35,795 bases of DNA from Oscillospiraceae bacterium (GTDB lineage: Bacteria; Bacillota; Clostridia; Oscillospirales; Acutalibacteraceae). Where the stretch lies: assembly GCA_015066575.1 (NCBI GenBank), contig SVOD01000005.1, forward strand, positions 1-35,795, read 5' to 3'. How positions within the stretch are numbered: position 1 is the stretch's first letter; each line of letters begins with the position of its first letter. The translations under genes and the position numbers were made by a program. This document shows positions 34,932 through 35,795 of this stretch, in pieces. The notes under the pieces were generated by a model. That model searched no databases, had not been told where the DNA came from, and worked only from the letters and a program-made list of their open reading frames with translations.

Positions 34932-34950
34932 ATTTAAATCGGGTGCGGGT

Positions 34951-35010
34951 GACTCCCTGCAGTGCAGGGAGATGTCACAAAGTGACAGAGGGTACGGGCT
35001 CCCGTCAGGA
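34951..35010. mobile_element. 60-bp hairpin-rich insertion in dispersed repeat TCGGGTGCGGGTG^TCCCGCC
   Basis: Uninterrupted versions at the window start and (minus strand) 4721-4740; hairpins CTCCCTGC-AGT-GCAGGGAG and TGTCAC-AAA-GTGACA. Confidence 0.65.
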
Positions 35011-35027
35011 GTCCCGCCCTCGGCTGG

Positions 35028-35061
35028 CTGCCGACTGCCGGCTGCCGACTGCTGAGCGACA
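35028..35061. repeat. Period-7 array gccgact/gccggct/gccgact/gctgagc
   Basis: Direct reading. Confidence 0.75.
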
Positions 35062-35078
35062 GCCCGACAAATCCTTTA

Positions 35079-35136
35079 GCCGAGCAATCGAAGATTGCGA
35101 ACGCCAAGGTTCTGAGCCTGCGGCTCAGGTTCTTAT
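35079..35136. mobile_element. 58-bp double-hairpin insertion element, copy 2
   Basis: Same length and boundaries as 691-748; hairpins GCAATC-GAA-GATTGC and CTGAGCC-TGC-GGCTCAG; interrupts caaatcctt^atttgtcg of the IR family. Confidence 0.75.
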
Positions 35137-35795
35137 TTGTCGTTAACCTGCGCGGTCAGCGAGCACTCAAACGCGTGGCTTAAATACCTTTTCATTTCCA
35201 CGCGGCGCTCGCCCTTGGGGAAGCGGTAGGTTTTTTCAAAAAAATCGCGCGCGGTTTCGCTTTCGTAAAAGGCGAGCGCGATGGCGGCGCTCCCTGCCGA
35301 AAAAGCGGTGCTACACGCACCTTTTTGGGTAAAATGCGGGCTGATGCTGTCACCTTGCAGCACCAAAAGCGCGGTGCTTTTGCAGGGGGATACCGCGGCA
35401 CAGCTGCACAGTAATTCTTCTGCGCTTTCCGCCTGTTCCGGGGTAGCGATATAGTAGGCGCAGCCGCCAAACACAATTTGCGGCAGAGCGCCGGTGTAAT
35501 CGCTCTGCGCTTTAGCGGCAAGTGAAAGGCGCACAAGCGAATTTTGCGCCTCTAAAGTGGCGCTCATCGGCGAAGCGATGCCGCTTACGGAGATTTGAAA
35601 ACTACCGCTCCCCTCACTTTTTTTGCCGAGATATTTGCCGAAACACAGCGCGCAGTCCGCACTGAAGAAGTCCCCGGTGCATTCACAGCGGGGAATGGCT
35701 ATTTCGGTGCTGCGCACAAAGCCTGCCTGCACGCTCATCGGCGCACCTTTAATGATTTCGGCACTGCTTTTTTCGATATTGTCGGTGCCGACACC
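35133..35795 (-). CDS. Hypothetical protein, 5' end beyond the window; weak resemblance to a diaminopimelate-epimerase-like fold
   Basis: Open reading continues to the window edge (GVGTDNIEKSSAEIIKGAPMSVQAG...); CALCFGKYLG and ACSTAFSAGSAAIALAF loosely resemble DapF Cys motifs; guess only. Confidence 0.4.
   Translation of the reverse strand, partial: GVGTDNIEKSSAEIIKGAPMSVQAGFVRSTEIAIPRCECTGDFFSADCALCFGKYLGKKSEGSGSFQISVSGIASPMSATLEAQNSLVRLSLAAKAQSDYTGALPQIVFGGCAYYIATPEQAESAEELLCSCAAVSPCKSTALLVLQGDSISPHFTQKGACSTAFSAGSAAIALAFYESETARDFFEKTYRFPKGERRVEMKRYLSHAFECSLTAQVNDK

Overview
This window looks like chromosomal DNA from a Clostridia/Oscillospiraceae-like Firmicute; that placement is inferred from gene content and repeat style. 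Housekeeping genes: tRNA-Arg(CCU), an isolated 5S rRNA, L-serine ammonia-lyase, a GT2 glycosyltransferase, rubredoxin, ilvE, a GH36 alpha-galactosidase-like enzyme, dCMP deaminase, secA, murA, a WalJ/YycJ-type MBL hydrolase and rlmH. Accessory genes: a ~2185-aa secreted BspA-LRR/Ig-like-repeat protein ending in a dockerin-like domain, a ~1970-aa secreted beta-helix-like protein, an FkbM methyltransferase, an A+T-rich DEDDh exonuclease with a C-terminal Cys4 zinc ribbon, a LytTR/GHKL two-component pair, and two DUF218 (YdcF/SanA-like) proteins. The most unusual signal is in the intergenic DNA. It holds a layered system of very small modular repeats: (i) CAAATAAGGATTTG inverted repeats that supply the TAA stop of three genes; (ii) arrays of degenerate 7-bp repeats joined to GC-rich hairpins with 3-nt loops; (iii) a 58-bp double-hairpin element found as clean insertions at two unrelated TT^AT sites, with a compensatory stem change between copies; (iv) a 60-bp hairpin insertion inside another dispersed repeat; (v) an array of short hairpins with different stems separated by a constant ATATCAC; and (vi) a ~220-nt block of long perfect stems, two of which form an H-type pseudoknot or switch. 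All functional assignments were made by eye from sequence; no database search was run.
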